NCBI GenBank assembly: GCA_027625915.1
Contig: JANTQA010000057.1
Span: 5,952,001 to 6,016,000, forward strand
Reading direction: 5' to 3'
DNA length: 64,000 nt
Origin: Anaeramoeba flamelloides
Lineage: Eukaryota; Metamonada; Anaeramoebidae
In this document: positions 12,209 to 23,949 of the stretch, piece after piece
Position numbering within the stretch: the first letter of the stretch is position 1
How the letters are laid out: the number at the start of each line of letters is the position of its first letter
The notes under the pieces: generated by a model
Told to the model about the DNA's origin: nothing
What the model saw: the letters and a program-made list of their open reading frames with translations, nothing else
The model's database searches: none
Position numbers and translations under genes: made by a program

Positions 12209-14029
12209 AAGTTATATCTTTTATTTATAAACCTGTTATAGTTTATAAGGTGATAAAAATCACTATTTTTAGTTCAGTAACTCATAGAAAAGTGTATTAT
12301 TTCTTTTGATATTACTTCTCTTCCCCTTAATATAAAGAAACCGTTTTCAAATAAACGTTTTCCAGTTGTTTTTAGTGAATTAAATGTATTTAAAGATGTC
12401 TTAATCGATGTTATAGAAAAAAAAATTATTTTGGAAATTTCTAAATTGAAATAATTTTTTTTTGACTTTTTTTTTTCAATTTTTACTTTTTTTTTTTTGA
12501 TTTTTTTTTTTATTGCAAGATCGATCATCACTTGGTAAAAATGTGTTATTTTAATACTAATGAAAAAATTAAAATGATTGTAGAGAAATCAGATTGAATT
12601 CTATTGAACTTTTTTTTACTTTCTTCAATTAAAGAATAAAATGAACATTATTGTTTTTTTCAATAAACCACAAAACAATTTCTTTTTTCAATTTTTAAGA
12701 TTTTCTATTTTTTTTTTTTATGTAATTTACCTCCATACAGATATCAACTATCATTTGATTTTGTATTATTCTTCGTTAATTTTTATTTATTCTTCAAATG
12801 CTCATTTAAAAAAAATTAATGAGATTTGATAGAAATCTTTTTTTATCGATACCGACTTTGACAGAAGAAAGTTTAGATATATTCAATTCCATATTTATAC
12901 TACCAATGAATTTTTTTTTAATTAATCAAGATTGGTATTTGAATTCATTGCTTTTAACATGGATAAGAAAACTTTTCTTATAATTTTTTTTTTGAATTTC
13001 ACTTACAAACCTATAACTTTTGGTACACATCTGTTATCCATGCATATCCAATAATGTAATTACAATAAAACACAGACGAAAACCATCTAGCCTATAAAAA
13101 AAGGTAATGATAATGCCTAATTTTTTTTTTTTTTTTTTGAACTCAAACAATAGGAATTATCAGTAATATAAGAATTTACATAACAAATTAGTTCTGAATT
13201 TCTTTTATTATAATAATATAGAATATCATCATTTTTTTTTTTTTTTTGCTGATAATCTGGAATATTTTTGATAATATTAAAAGCACACAATAATGAACAA
13301 ATTTTGGATTAAGTTATTATCAAAAAGTGAAAAATTTTTTATAATTTTATTAGAATTAAAATTTTGAAAAAGTTTTATCTTTGAATAAAGTGAAATTTTT
13401 TTTCCAAAATAGTGTTTTATTTCACACCCCAACTCCTAACTCAGATTTCAATATTGGTCTTTCACTTTATTAAATAAAATCCGATAAATGTTTTAATTCT
13501 GAAAAAGTCCACATTATTTTTTTAACAACTAAAAACAAAAATAAATGTTTAAATAATTTGAATAAAAATTTTTATTTCAAAACATCTGCCCAAAAAAATT
13601 ACTTTAAAAGTTTATAAAAATTCAAAAAAATATGAAAAAATAATTTAATTGATGCTTTATATATATATTTATAACTGATTCAAATTATTTCTTTGATTTT
13701 TGAGTTATATCGGATATTTCAGAAAATAATTCTTAAAATTTTCAAAACTATTTTTGTTCGTGATAATATCCGAAATTCACAATATTTGGTCAAAATCCAT
13801 AATAATCTATTTTTCCTATAAAAAAATTTTCGTCACAAATTTCCCTAATAATTGAAACAATAACTTTAAATCGTTTATTCATAATTATGCCTTTTAAAAA
13901 CATTTTTTTGTAACTTATTTGACGAATTAAAGTAATATTAATTGTAAAATAAAAAGATCAAAATTTTCAGTCAGCTTTCTAAAAAATATATCAAACTCAA
14001 GAATAATAACAAATCATCAAAGTTGAAAA

Positions 14030-14320
14030 TTCCCAAAGGTAAATTAATAATTTATGATGATTTTCACTAATTAAAATATTTAAAAAGTTTAATGATTTTA
14101 CAATTTTTTTTTTGAAACCTAAATGAAAATTTTGTTTCCTTTATTCTACAACAAATAGTAAAGCAAATCTTCAAAATTCCCGAATTCTAAAAGGTAAATT
14201 AATAATTTAAACTGATTTAAGGAATTCAAAAATTAAAATTTTACCTGTTGCTAAATCCTTATTTTCGTAATATGAATGAAAATTTTGTTCTTTTTATTGC
14301 GAAATAAATAGTATATGTCA
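14030..14320. repeat. Dispersed repeat, two tandem copies here
   Basis: Each copy has 'aaaggtaaattaataattt' followed by a 'gaatgaaaattttgtt' type string and an 'aaatagta' end. Related sequence lies at 52660-52810 (ctgaatggaaattttttacc.. aacaaatagtatat) and near 59940-60030. The copies are degenerate; the family is not identified. Confidence 0.45.
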
Positions 14321-15875
14321 AAAACTACGAGGGTTCTATTGATTAATCCAAAGAAAAGATTTCTTCAATTTTTAACATAGGAGTCTTTGAATTATCAAAG
14401 GGGAAAAAAATTATTGGTTGAAATACCATAAAAATATCAAAGTTGTTTGATGTTTTGAATGGAATTTTCTGAAAGGATAATTTTCAGAATATAGAAAAAA
14501 AAGGAATTAAATTAAAAATTTTTGCAAATTTCTTGAAATTTATAATGGTATTTTGTTTTCTTTTGTTTAAAAGCGAGAAAAATTTTTAATTCTAATAATT
14601 TCTTTTTTTCTCTTTAGATTTTATTTTCACCTTTTTGGAATAATTTTTAAGCGCTATTTTTACTCCTTTTCATTCTTTAAATATAGTTATACCCCGTTTT
14701 TAAATAGTTCAGTAAATTACACATCCTGGGGTTTACAAAACTAATCAAATGGTGTTACTAGAATTATATTTGACAAAAAGATTTCTTAATATTATTTTCC
14801 AACTTTATTTAAACAAAAAAAAAAAAAGTGAAAATTTAGTCAAATTAAAAATTTTCTTATAAAATGAACTTAAATTTTGGTGTTTCTATTTTGGTTTTCC
14901 TTTTTTTTTTTGATTAAATAGTGATCTAAAATTATTTGACTAAAGACTGAAAAATAACTTTTAAATAAATTTAATTTTTGTAAATTAAATTGTCCAACTA
15001 TTTACGAAATATAGACAAATATAGAAATTTAAATCTTACGAAGGCAATTTTTTTTAAAAATATCACAAATATTAGTTAAATTCAGATTCATTTGTATGAG
15101 ACCAAAACATATATTCCCTATGGTAAGGGCTCGGAACATAATCAATTTCTCTGATTAGTTCAACAATTCAAATTGTAAATTTAAATTATTTGCCGATTTT
15201 GTCTTTTTAATCAGAGAAGAAAGTCTTAATTTTCTACTCTTAAAAAATCAAAAAAAAGCATATAGATATCTTTTTAGAGAATCAAAAAAGAAAACTCATT
15301 CAGTTTTTCTGAATACTGAAATAAGTGTTTCCTTTTAAATATTTCCAAGAAACTTATGGATCAAAGGAATTTGGAAAACTTTTTATTTTTAGAAAAAATT
15401 GGCTTTCAAATTAGATTGAAATATCAGTATAATATGTTCCTCTTGTTCTTTATTTTGGGGGTCTTGTTTGCCCCCAAATTATAAGGTTGAAAAAATAAAT
15501 AAATTTGAAAAAAGAAACTTTTTAGAGATCTCGTTTCATTTTGATTTTTTGATCATTTTCTGAATGCTTTAATAAATAACAAGTAAAAAAATTTATAAAT
15601 AAGAATAATAATACACTTAGTTTCTTCTTATTATTGTTTAGTGATTGGTTAATTAAATCTCTTGAAAAAGTTGATAATAAAAAAAGAAAAAGATTCAATT
15701 TTATTACATAAATCCTCTTAAAAGAAAACAAACTTTGTGGTTAATAAATTTGGAATTGACAGGTAAATAATTTTAACTTTTCATTAATTTTTAACTTTTT
15801 ATTTTTCATTTTTTTTCTAATTTTTTTTTGCACAAATAAACCAAATTAAATCTAATTTCATTCAAATAACCAACA

Positions 15876-16597
15876 ATGATGAGTGTAAAGAAAATAAAAT
15901 CAACTCCGATTCTTGAAAGCCGTCTTGAATTGCAAGAAAATCAAATCAGAAGCAAAAGCGATTTTCTATTCTACCAAAGATTAAGACCCAATCTGATTGT
16001 TCCACAACCAATAAAAAAATTCCCTTCCCAAAAGTATGTTTATTGTTTTTCCTTTTTTTTTTTTTTTTTGTATGATTGATCTTCCTACTTTACCAACCAC
16101 AAGGTTGGATTTTCTTTGGAATTTAGATTGATTGGCTGATTTCGTATAAAAATAAAAACATTTTCAATGACTTATCTCTTGAACCAAAACAAAATTGTTA
16201 TTCTTTTCTTTGTTAATATGATAGCTCACCAACTGAGAAATTAGAAATTGATTTCTCAAAAGAAATTGACAAGCTAGTGTCACCAATTTATAAAACAACA
16301 TGCATCAAATCATCTACTTTTAAAAATTTTGATAATTTTGATCTGGAGATGGATCTTGAAAATGAAATCATTTTGGAAGAAAAAATAGCGCCAAACATGC
16401 AAAAATTGAAACGACACAAAAAGGAAGAAGAAAATGATGTCCAAGTAGAAGAAGAAGAGTACAATTCTTTCAACAACATTTCTCATTCAACCTTAGAGAA
16501 CCTCAAAAAAACTTCAACCAACAAAAAACCCATTTTGCCTTTCTCGCCTCCACTAAGATCAAAGTGCCCTTTTCACAATAACAACCAATTTTTTTAA
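15876..16597 (+). CDS. Unknown small protein, two exons, 176 aa
   Basis: Exon 1 is 15876-16033, the intron 16034-16224 (GTATGT donor, GATAG acceptor), exon 2 16225-16597 ending TAA. The splice is phase 2 and joins ..IKKFPSQN to SPTEKLEIDFSKEIDKLV.. without breaking the frame. I do not recognise the protein. It has a basic N-terminus (MMSVKKIKSTPILESRLELQ), a central acidic run (EEENDVQVEEEEY, about 124-137) and a Pro/Ser-rich tail (PILPFSPPLRSKCPF). There is no signal peptide, membrane span or known motif. The exons are clearly less A+T-rich than the flanks, which supports a real gene. Met3 is an alternative to Met1. A T-rich tract lies just upstream. A disordered short adaptor is the most one can say. 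Confidence 0.72.
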
Positions 16598-17437
16598 CAA
16601 CAGACATACAACCTAGTCACAATTTACAGATTTAGTAACAGTCTATTGCACTCAAAATTATTGTTAATACCTTTTTTTTGTTTTCAATAATTTCAACAAA
16701 ACAAAAAGGATTATTTGAATTAAAAAGAATACAAAAAAAAAAAAAAAATGGGTATTGTTTATTATTAATTTAAAAAAAAAACTCATAAAACAAATATCAA
16801 ATGTCTTTGTATTTCAAAATAATTCTTTTTAAACCTTTCACTTTTTTTTTTTATTTCAAATTTCAAAAATTAGTTTGATTAATTTCAAAAGCAATAGACG
16901 GAAACTACCCACACTAAATGATTATTTAGTTCACAAACTGGGTTTTTTTTCGAGAAAAATTTATGAAATAAAAAAAAGTGTAATTAAATATCAAAAATAA
17001 ATTTTGGTGTGTGTTTTATAATTTTTTATTTAGTTTGAATATTTTTTTATATAATTTTCCTCGTTTTTATTCGAATTTTATAAAAAGGGTTTTAAAAAGT
17101 TTTAATCATCCTTATTTGAGAAGAAACCTCAAAATTCAATTATTTCCAAGGCAGATATTTGTACAAAAACTAGTCTTTTAATAATTTGTTTATCTCTTTT
17201 TTGTGACTGGAAAATATGATCCAAAAAAATCTAAATACAACAACAATGATCTATGTGATCTCTTTATTGGTATCATAAATCCGCCTTTCTTAATATTTTT
17301 GGAGTATAAAGGACTTTGTTATTCTGTAATTATTTTTGAAAAGAAGATTAAATTTTGTTTGTTTATTAAAAAGCTTGTCTTGTTTTTTTAATTTTTGTAA
17401 TGATTTTTTTCAACTCGGATTTTCCCTAAAAAAAAAG

Positions 17438-17830
17438 TTTTTTTTTTTTTTTTTTTATTATTGAAAAAGTGTAAATTAGACTCTATTTGCCCTTAGACTT
17501 AAATTACCTTTTTGAAATAATTTAAGAGTAAAATTATAGATTTCACAGTTATTAATTAATGAAAATAATTTCAAACTATCACAGTTTAAAATTATTTTAT
17601 TAAGATTTATTTGTTTGAATTTATTGTGAAAAATTAATTTATCTTTTTCATAGAAAGTACATATTCATAAGAAATGATCATTATTTTCTATTATTTTTTT
17701 ATATTTATACTTTAAACATAAAGGACAAAATTTATTTGAATTTTTATTAATGACATAGTAATATCTATTTAAGCAGTTAGTCAATGTTCTGGATTTTAGA
17801 ATTGCTGAGCTTGAGGGATAACTTAAATAT
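17438..17830 (-). mobile_element. 5'-truncated LINE, 3' end of ORF with zinc knuckle and poly(A)
   Basis: On the minus strand the frame reads LNRYYYVINKNSNKFCPLCL, then a C-x2-C..H-x4-C pattern (CPLC, later NDHFL then IC), the cysteine-histidine knuckle at the C-terminus of many non-LTR reverse-transcriptase ORFs, continuing to ..LIFHNKF..LKLFSLINNCEIYNFTL and a stop. There is an in-frame TGA after NDHFL. A long A tail follows (T-run 17438-17456 on plus). The same family occurs at 26590-27855 and 62380-62770. Confidence 0.78.
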
Positions 17831-17914
17831 TAAAAATTTTATTTGAATTATTAACAACAATTCAAAATTTTTAACACACAAAAATTCAATTTAAATGCAA
17901 AAAAAAAATTATTT

Positions 17915-18108
17915 ACAGTCAGTTCCACTTTTAAGACACAAAATTTCAACAAAATTTAAGGCACAAAAAAATTCTTATACTATAGCAAATTTTTTGGATA
18001 ATTTTGACACAAATTATTTTATTAGAATTTGAATTTTGTGCCTTAATTTGAGATTATTATGCCTTAAATTTTCGTTGAAAGTTTGTATCTTAAAAGTAGA
18101 ACTGACTG
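17915..18108. mobile_element. MITE, 194 bp, CAGTCAGTTCCACTTTTAAG inverted ends, TA duplication
   Basis: Nearly palindromic element bounded by TA on both sides (17913-17914, 18109-18110). The left arm CAGTCAGTTCCACTTTTAAG is matched by its inverse at the right end (cttaaaagtagaactgactg), and the arms continue for about 50 bp (..aaaatttaaggcac / gccttaaattttcgttg). There is no coding capacity. A second copy is at 48160-48355. The CAGT start plus TA duplication is typical of Tc1/mariner-mobilised MITEs. Confidence 0.88.
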
Positions 18109-21100
18109 TATTCAATTCGGGAAGAAATACCAAATTAGAACCATATTCACCAATTTAAATATTAACACTTTTAATAAATTACAATACTAACAAAATAACC
18201 AAAAATAAATAATTATCAATATAAAGAAATCCCCCCCCCTTTTTTTTTTAATTCATATCTCTACATTTAACTTTTGATGTCAGCTCTTTAATTTGTATCA
18301 AATAGTTCCTATATACTCATTTATCAATCCAAATCATAATTTAACAATATCAAAAACTAAACCCCATTCCAAAAATTTGGAGACACCCAAAATCAAAAAT
18401 AGCCAAAAAAAAAAACCCAATTTATTGTATTTTTCCAAACCTAATATAAAACCACATTTAAGTTACTGAGTATTAATGTTTTAATAAATAATCATTTTAA
18501 TCCAAATAAAAGAAAATAATATAAAACTCAAAAATAAAAAAAGGTGTGTCCAAAATAATGAAACAAGCTGAACAAAAAATGTATTGGTAAATTTGTTGAA
18601 ATTTCACCAACAATTGTTGATCGATGATATGATACGGTACCATCAACCAATTGTATGTGGTTTTCAATTTAACAAACTCAACACTAACCTTCTATCAACC
18701 TTCGAAATAAAGTTCCAGATCTAACGAAACAGATTAGGTAACTAGAAAAAAGGAAATGAAAACAAAAGAAAAAAGACAAAAAATGAAATGATTTGTAAAA
18801 TCAAAAATATTTCTAAATTGAATTTAAAGTGTGGTATTGCTATTCTTTCAACTGTTTAAACTATGTCTAAATTTTTGGAATATAGTTTATAATCAAAAAA
18901 AATTAATGTTCAAAAATAATGAAAATTTAATAATTCAACTCTGATTTACTTTCGGTTAGTTCTTATTTTCACAGATAGAGCAATGAGTGATGCTTTTTTG
19001 ATTTCAAAGTTTTAATAGTTTGTAGCACACAAAGATTCCATTTTCAGTAATGTAGTCACAATTAAAATTTTTAAAAATATCAATATGTCTACTCTCTGAA
19101 ATCAAAGGTTTAATAACAATTCAAATGTTCACTAGATGTTTAACCTATAACAGGCTAAAATAAAATGTAAAAGAAAAATAAAATCTTAATGAAATTTTAC
19201 AATACGTATAATATTTAATAAATCCCAAATATCTTGAACGTATAAATTTACCCACTTTGCAATTTTAAAACAAAATTTGTTATATAAAAGAATATTACTC
19301 TTTTTTATCATGAGAAGAAAAAAAAATTAATAATATACATGACATAAAATCAACATTTAAGAAAATATGTTAAAAGTCAAGATATCATGATTTATATACA
19401 AATTATCAAATTATTATATAACACAAATATCCGCAGTTTTAGTATTTTTCCGAATAATAGGTTAGATCAGAATTTATAAAAATTTTAAAAGAAAATGAAG
19501 TAATACAAAAAAAATTGAAATAATTCCTTTTTTTTTTGGTTCTATTAAATGTTTTGATGATATATATACTTAAATCCCATAAATTTACAAAAATTGTGAT
19601 TATTATTATTAAAATCGACATATTTAAGAAAATCGCGATAATCAATATTATCACGATAATATAAAAAATCGAGATCATCTATAAAATCGCGATAATTATT
19701 TAAAAATTGATATAAATGCCAAAATATTACGATTATAAAGCAATCAGCGATATAATAGTTGATGGGTTTTAGGGCTAATTCAGTGATATTTTTACAACGA
19801 AAATTTTTTTTGATTAAAAAATAGAATATGTGATTAAAAGTCATTTCTTTTTAAAAACAACAAAAAAGATACTTGATTCAATCAAGGATCAGTTCAAAGA
19901 TTTGATTGTATTTTCTTTTAATTTGGTTGACTTATCGATCGATCCTTTTGATCAACAACAATAATAACTAAAGATAAATAAATATTTTCTTAGTCAATCC
20001 TTGTTTTCGAAATTATGTTGAATAAAAAGAACTTCTAAAACAAGCAACCCTTCACAAGTTCTTTAAAGAATGTGTTCTTAGGGTGATAGCATTTTTAATA
20101 TTCTCTGAGATTTAAAGGGATTAGGATAACTTTTCAAAGGCTTTCTCAACAACATAGCCACATCATCACCTATTATTAAGATTTTTTGTACAATTGTTAC
20201 CTTCTTCTTCTTTTTCTTATTTGAGTATCTTTATATTTGACAGAAAAGACAACTATAGCTTAGATATTTTTTTTTTTAATCAATCACCAATAAGAAGGAA
20301 AATTAGTCTTTCTTCTTTTTGGGTTATTTAACTTGTTAAGGAAAATAACTCCATTTTGAAAAAAAAAATATATCTATTTTATCTTCAAGTGTATTGTTGA
20401 AATGGGTAATTATTAGTTTGATCATTTAATTAGTTTGAGATTTTATATTTTGATAAAAAAAAAAAAAAAAAAAGAAAAAAAATTTTTAATTCACTACAAA
20501 CAAACTCATTCAGTTTATAAAAGTTTTCTGTCTTTCAAAACTTTCAAACCCTCGAAGACATTTCAGAACACTTTTCAACCCTTGTAAACATTTTTAAAGG
20601 GGGGAAAGTGTTGTAAAAGTCTCAAGTTCTTTTTAAAAGCCAAGAGTTTTTTTTTTTAAGGTTATTTCAAAAAAATATTTTTTCATTTTATTGCGATAAT
20701 TATTTTATCACGATAATGTTGAATTTCACAATTTTCTGATTTTTCGTGATAAAGTTGTACTAATCACGATTTTTTTAATATTATAGTGAATTAATTTGTA
20801 ATATCGTGATAATATATGTTATCATTAAAACCTCTATAATTAAATTTCAAATTTGATCAAATTTTAAAATTTGTCAAATTGATTTTTTTTTTGTATTTTT
20901 GAAGATTTTCTTGATTATTTTCACCAATATGAAAGTTTTTAAGGTTTTCAATGATTATAAGAGGAAAAATTAAAAAGATTATTTTGTAATTCGTGGTATT
21001 TTTATTACTTTTATTTTAGAAAATCCAAAATGTTGAAATCATCAATACCAAAAATTTTTAAAAAATTGCCCGAAAACCCAATTTTAACCACTCAAAGTTA

Positions 21101-21276
21101 AGTGGGAAATTTTTACCCCTTAAAACAAGTTGCAAAAGTTTAATTCCTCTCTTAATTATTTTTTATATCAAAATCCTAGATAAAATTCCCGAGCAGACCA
21201 CCCAAACCCAACAAACCTTAACCAAAATATCCTTTTATACAAACCTACTCTGACAGAATTTAATCTTCCTTGAAAA

Positions 21277-21293
21277 GGGGGGGGGGGGGGGGG
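21277..21293. repeat. 17-base G homopolymer
   Basis: Uninterrupted G run in otherwise A/T-rich DNA, following tgaaaa. It could form quadruplex-like structure or be an assembly artefact. Confidence 0.95.
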
Positions 21294-21635
21294 TGTTAAA
21301 AATACCTACAGTCAATATATACCAATAGTATTTACTATTTTGAAAAAATTGAGAAATTGTCCAATTTTGAAATTTCATATTTTTCCCCTTTTTTTTATTC
21401 AATTAGTAAATTTTTTGATAAAATAGTAATTCAAGTCATAAACAATATTGTAAAAAAAAAAAATATAATAATAATAATAACAATAATAATAATAATAATG
21501 TTAATGGCAATAGTAGCTGAGTTCTCAATTCATTACATTTGATGTAAAATAAAATTATTAAATCATTGAATTTTTTAATTTTTCGAAATATTTTTTAAAT
21601 AAAAAAAATAAATAATTTCTTAAAAGGAGAATTTA

Positions 21636-23876
21636 TTATTTTCTTTTGCCAGATACAGCCCATTTTGCTGTAAAATGTAAAATTGATCTGAAAATTAATT
21701 CAGTGTACTGTTTACTAGGAGACAAAATACTGACTTGTTTATTATCCCAATTGATAATGAAAAGGCGATGTTCTTTCGGATGTTTTAAAATTTTGGGATC
21801 TTTATTGAAGGGAATTTGGATAACTTTTCTTTTCCCACCCAAGCCAATTTTGAGAGAGGACTTTCTTACTTTGAGGTAGCCAGCTTCAAGAGGGTACGAT
21901 TTTAAAACAATTACAGAAACGAGATAATTACATCCGCCCTTCGAATAAAAATCGTCCAATTCGTTTGACAGATCATTTTTTAGGTTAATTTTGCGTATGT
22001 CTGGTTTCAGCTTGAGGAATTTTTTATTGACTTGACGATCTGGTGGGACCACAGAGATATCTAAATGATCGAAATCAATATCTTGAACTTTTGGGTTATA
22101 GCCGATTCTCTTTTTTTTGTCTTGGTATTTTAAAAAGAAGTAAAATGCCAAAATTGATGATGTGCGATCAATTTTGTGATCTGCCTTGAATTCGTAGGTT
22201 GACTTGTTGCTGTCCTTGTCTGAAACTTCGATCTTCCAGATTCGGTGCTGTAGGCGTTCAATGTATAGCTTGCAAGGCTTTGACCATCCCATTTTCTTGC
22301 CGTTTGCAAAATTATTGATTTCCGTTCTCCAATAGTCCTTTTCGATGATCAGTTTACATTCTCTGTAGAGTCCAGTGTTGTTAATGTCGACTCGCATATT
22401 TAAATGTGCCTTCCCCATTTTCAAATACTTGGTAGCAATGGAATACCCTTCGTCAGTTTGTTTCTTATATTTCTTTGTCACATACTTTTCTCTTTGATCA
22501 GTATATTTTTGGTTATTTTGTTTCCATTCGTCAATTTGGTTGATCAAAAAATATAGCTCATATTCGCATTCTGATTTCGATTTCTTGAGCTTTGTGTAAA
22601 GATCATGGAAATTGTTTTTTAAATATTCACTTTTTGAATGTAGAGCATCGACTAATAAAAAGTCTTTCTCCGTTTTGGATTTTTTGTTTCCTTGTTTTTT
22701 TGGTTTTTTCTTTTTTTTGTCTTTTTCACTTGAATTTGAATCGTCATCAGAGTCATTGGATTCATCAGAGTCATCAGAGTCATCTGAGTCATCGGAGTAA
22801 TCACTATCCTCTGAATTGTCACTGTCGTCACTTGACTTTTTCACAACTTTTTTTTTCTCTTTTTTTTTAACTTCTTTTTTTGGTTTTTCATCCTTTTTGG
22901 GTTTTTTATCTTCTTTTTTTTCTTCGCTGTCATCAGAATCATCAGAATCATCACTGTCATCTGAATCGTCAGAATCGTCTGAGTCATCTGAATCCTTGGA
23001 ATCGTCACTTTTGTCACTTGACTTTTTCTCAACTTTTTTTTTCGCTTCTTGTTTGACAACTTTTTTTGGTTTTTCATCCTTTTTTGGTTTTTTATCTTCT
23101 TTTTTTTCTTCGCTGTCATCAGAATCGTCAGAATCATCACTGTCATCACTATCATCAGAATCGTCTGAGTCATCTGAATCCTTGGAATCGTCACTTTTGT
23201 GGCTTGATTCGTCTTCAATTTTTTTTGTAGCTTTTTTTACAACTTTTTCTCTTTCCTCTTGGTTAACAAAGAAAATATTTTTAACTTCAGTTCCCTTGTT
23301 TGCCTTCTCGGAGTTTTCAACCATGTAGGGATTAATTTCTTCCTTTGCTTCGGCCTCTGCAGAGTCGGAGTCGTCGTCAGAGTCTTGTTCTGGCCTATGA
23401 ACATAAAAGGATCTAATTTTTTGTGAGTTATCCTTTTGGATACCCTTCTCTTCATAGAATTTTTTTAAAAAAAGAATGGTTTCAACGAGCCTGCTTTTAG
23501 CTTCTTCGTCGCCAGAGATCAGATTGTTATTGTCAAACAAGAGGTTTTTATTGAACCCCGCCTGCACCAAGCTTCTTCGGTACTCCTTTAAATTCTCTTG
23601 CTGCTGAATAAAAGGTAATGTCGCGTTTACAACTTTGTTCTTCTCACACGGCAAAATGACATTCACCAAGTTGACCAACTGCACGCCATTTGGGTTGAAA
23701 GCTTCTTCGTCTTTCATTTTTGGGTACTGAAGCACTTCTTGCATCCACATCAAGGCCTTTGAAGAATTTTCAAGGCTCTTCTTCATTTTCATTTTCTTGA
23801 TCCCAATCGTCACACCATGCTTTTTTGGGTTGTACTTGTATTTTTTCTTGGATTTTGTTTTTGGTTGGATAAACAT
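21636..23876 (-). CDS. CH-domain protein with SD/KE repeats and unassigned PH-like C-terminal half
   Basis: Single-exon frame of 746 aa. Residues about 38-147 (ALMWMQEVLQ..GVQLVNLVNVILP..LVETILFLKKF) fit a calponin-homology domain of the transgelin/type-3 kind, which binds actin or related partners in the cytoskeleton. About 165-395 is a disordered acidic/basic low-complexity region: runs of DDS followed by KKEDKKPKKDEKPKK, present as two 62-residue units (186 bp apart in DNA, 22925 and 23111) plus a degenerate third. About 400-450 is likely coiled coil. About 470-580 and 640-735 each look like a beta-rich module ending in a helix (..STYEFKADHKIDRTSSILAF; ..FIINWDNKQVSIL..), compatible with two PH-like folds, but this is inference. 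The start ATG at 23876 gives MFIQPKTKSKKKYK, basic. Likely a cytoskeletal or membrane-cortex scaffold. The antisense frames over the repeats are shadows. Confidence 0.88.
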   Translation of the reverse strand: MFIQPKTKSKKKYKYNPKKHGVTIGIKKMKMKKSLENSSKALMWMQEVLQYPKMKDEEAFNPNGVQLVNLVNVILPCEKNKVVNATLPFIQQQENLKEYRRSLVQAGFNKNLLFDNNNLISGDEEAKSRLVETILFLKKFYEEKGIQKDNSQKIRSFYVHRPEQDSDDDSDSAEAEAKEEINPYMVENSEKANKGTEVKNIFFVNQEEREKVVKKATKKIEDESSHKSDDSKDSDDSDDSDDSDDSDDSDDSDDSEEKKEDKKPKKDEKPKKVVKQEAKKKVEKKSSDKSDDSKDSDDSDDSDDSDDSDDSDDSDDSEEKKEDKKPKKDEKPKKEVKKKEKKKVVKKSSDDSDNSEDSDYSDDSDDSDDSDESNDSDDDSNSSEKDKKKKKPKKQGNKKSKTEKDFLLVDALHSKSEYLKNNFHDLYTKLKKSKSECEYELYFLINQIDEWKQNNQKYTDQREKYVTKKYKKQTDEGYSIATKYLKMGKAHLNMRVDINNTGLYRECKLIIEKDYWRTEINNFANGKKMGWSKPCKLYIERLQHRIWKIEVSDKDSNKSTYEFKADHKIDRTSSILAFYFFLKYQDKKKRIGYNPKVQDIDFDHLDISVVPPDRQVNKKFLKLKPDIRKINLKNDLSNELDDFYSKGGCNYLVSVIVLKSYPLEAGYLKVRKSSLKIGLGGKRKVIQIPFNKDPKILKHPKEHRLFIINWDNKQVSILSPSKQYTELIFRSILHFTAKWAVSGKRK
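22850..23220. repeat. Coding minisatellite, 186-bp unit
   Basis: Two near-identical 186-bp units encoding the DDS-run plus KKEDKKPKKDEKPKK block of the CH protein. The unit length is a multiple of three, so copy change would not shift the frame. Confidence 0.85.
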
Positions 23877-23901
23877 TTTTATTGTTTTTACTATTTGTTT
23901 T

Positions 23902-23949
23902 GAAAAAAATTTTCAAAGAAAAGTCGAAAAAAATTTTCAAAGAAAAGTC
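23902..23949. repeat. 24-bp tandem repeat in the 5' leader of the CH gene
   Basis: Two perfect copies of gaaaaaaattttcaaagaaaagtc begin 26 bases upstream of the start codon (on plus, right of 23876), with a partial third. Confidence 0.9.

Larger units (their letters stand above)
8002..15875. other. Intergenic, no gene seen; intron-derived copy and simple repeats
   Basis: Upstream of the kinase. 8785-9050 and 9820-10290 are degenerate copies of two blocks of the kinase intron. 12162-12208 is a (CAA)n then (TAA)n microsatellite. About 14030-14320 carries two tandem copies of a motif (tgaaaattttgttyctttta then acaaatagta) seen again near 52750 and 59980. The rest is A/T-rich with long homopolymers. 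I found no spliced set of conserved coding pieces. Confidence 0.6.
16598..21635. other. Intergenic, repeats only
   Basis: Holds a LINE 3' fragment (17438-17830), a TA-flanked MITE (17915-18108), a C9T10 run at 18231, a Tc1-like terminal string near 18546, clusters of atcgcgat/ttatcacgataa motifs at 19630-19700 and 20690-20820, and a 17-base G run at 21277-21293. Short frames at 17203-17391 and 19439-19844 are A/T drift. No gene seen. Confidence 0.6.

Noticed and set aside
12274-12531. K-rich minus-strand frame
   Set aside because: Made largely of poly-A/T tracts; lysine runs arise by chance in such DNA.
16277-16597. Reading 16277-16597 as a separate gene starting at GTG
   Set aside because: It is the second exon of the 15876 gene; the phase-2 splice joins them cleanly and GTG is not a normal start here.
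22592-23328. Open frames on the plus strand rich in S/E/L over the CH-protein repeats
   Set aside because: They are antisense shadows of the DDS/KKE minisatellite; the minus frame is longer and has a conserved CH domain.
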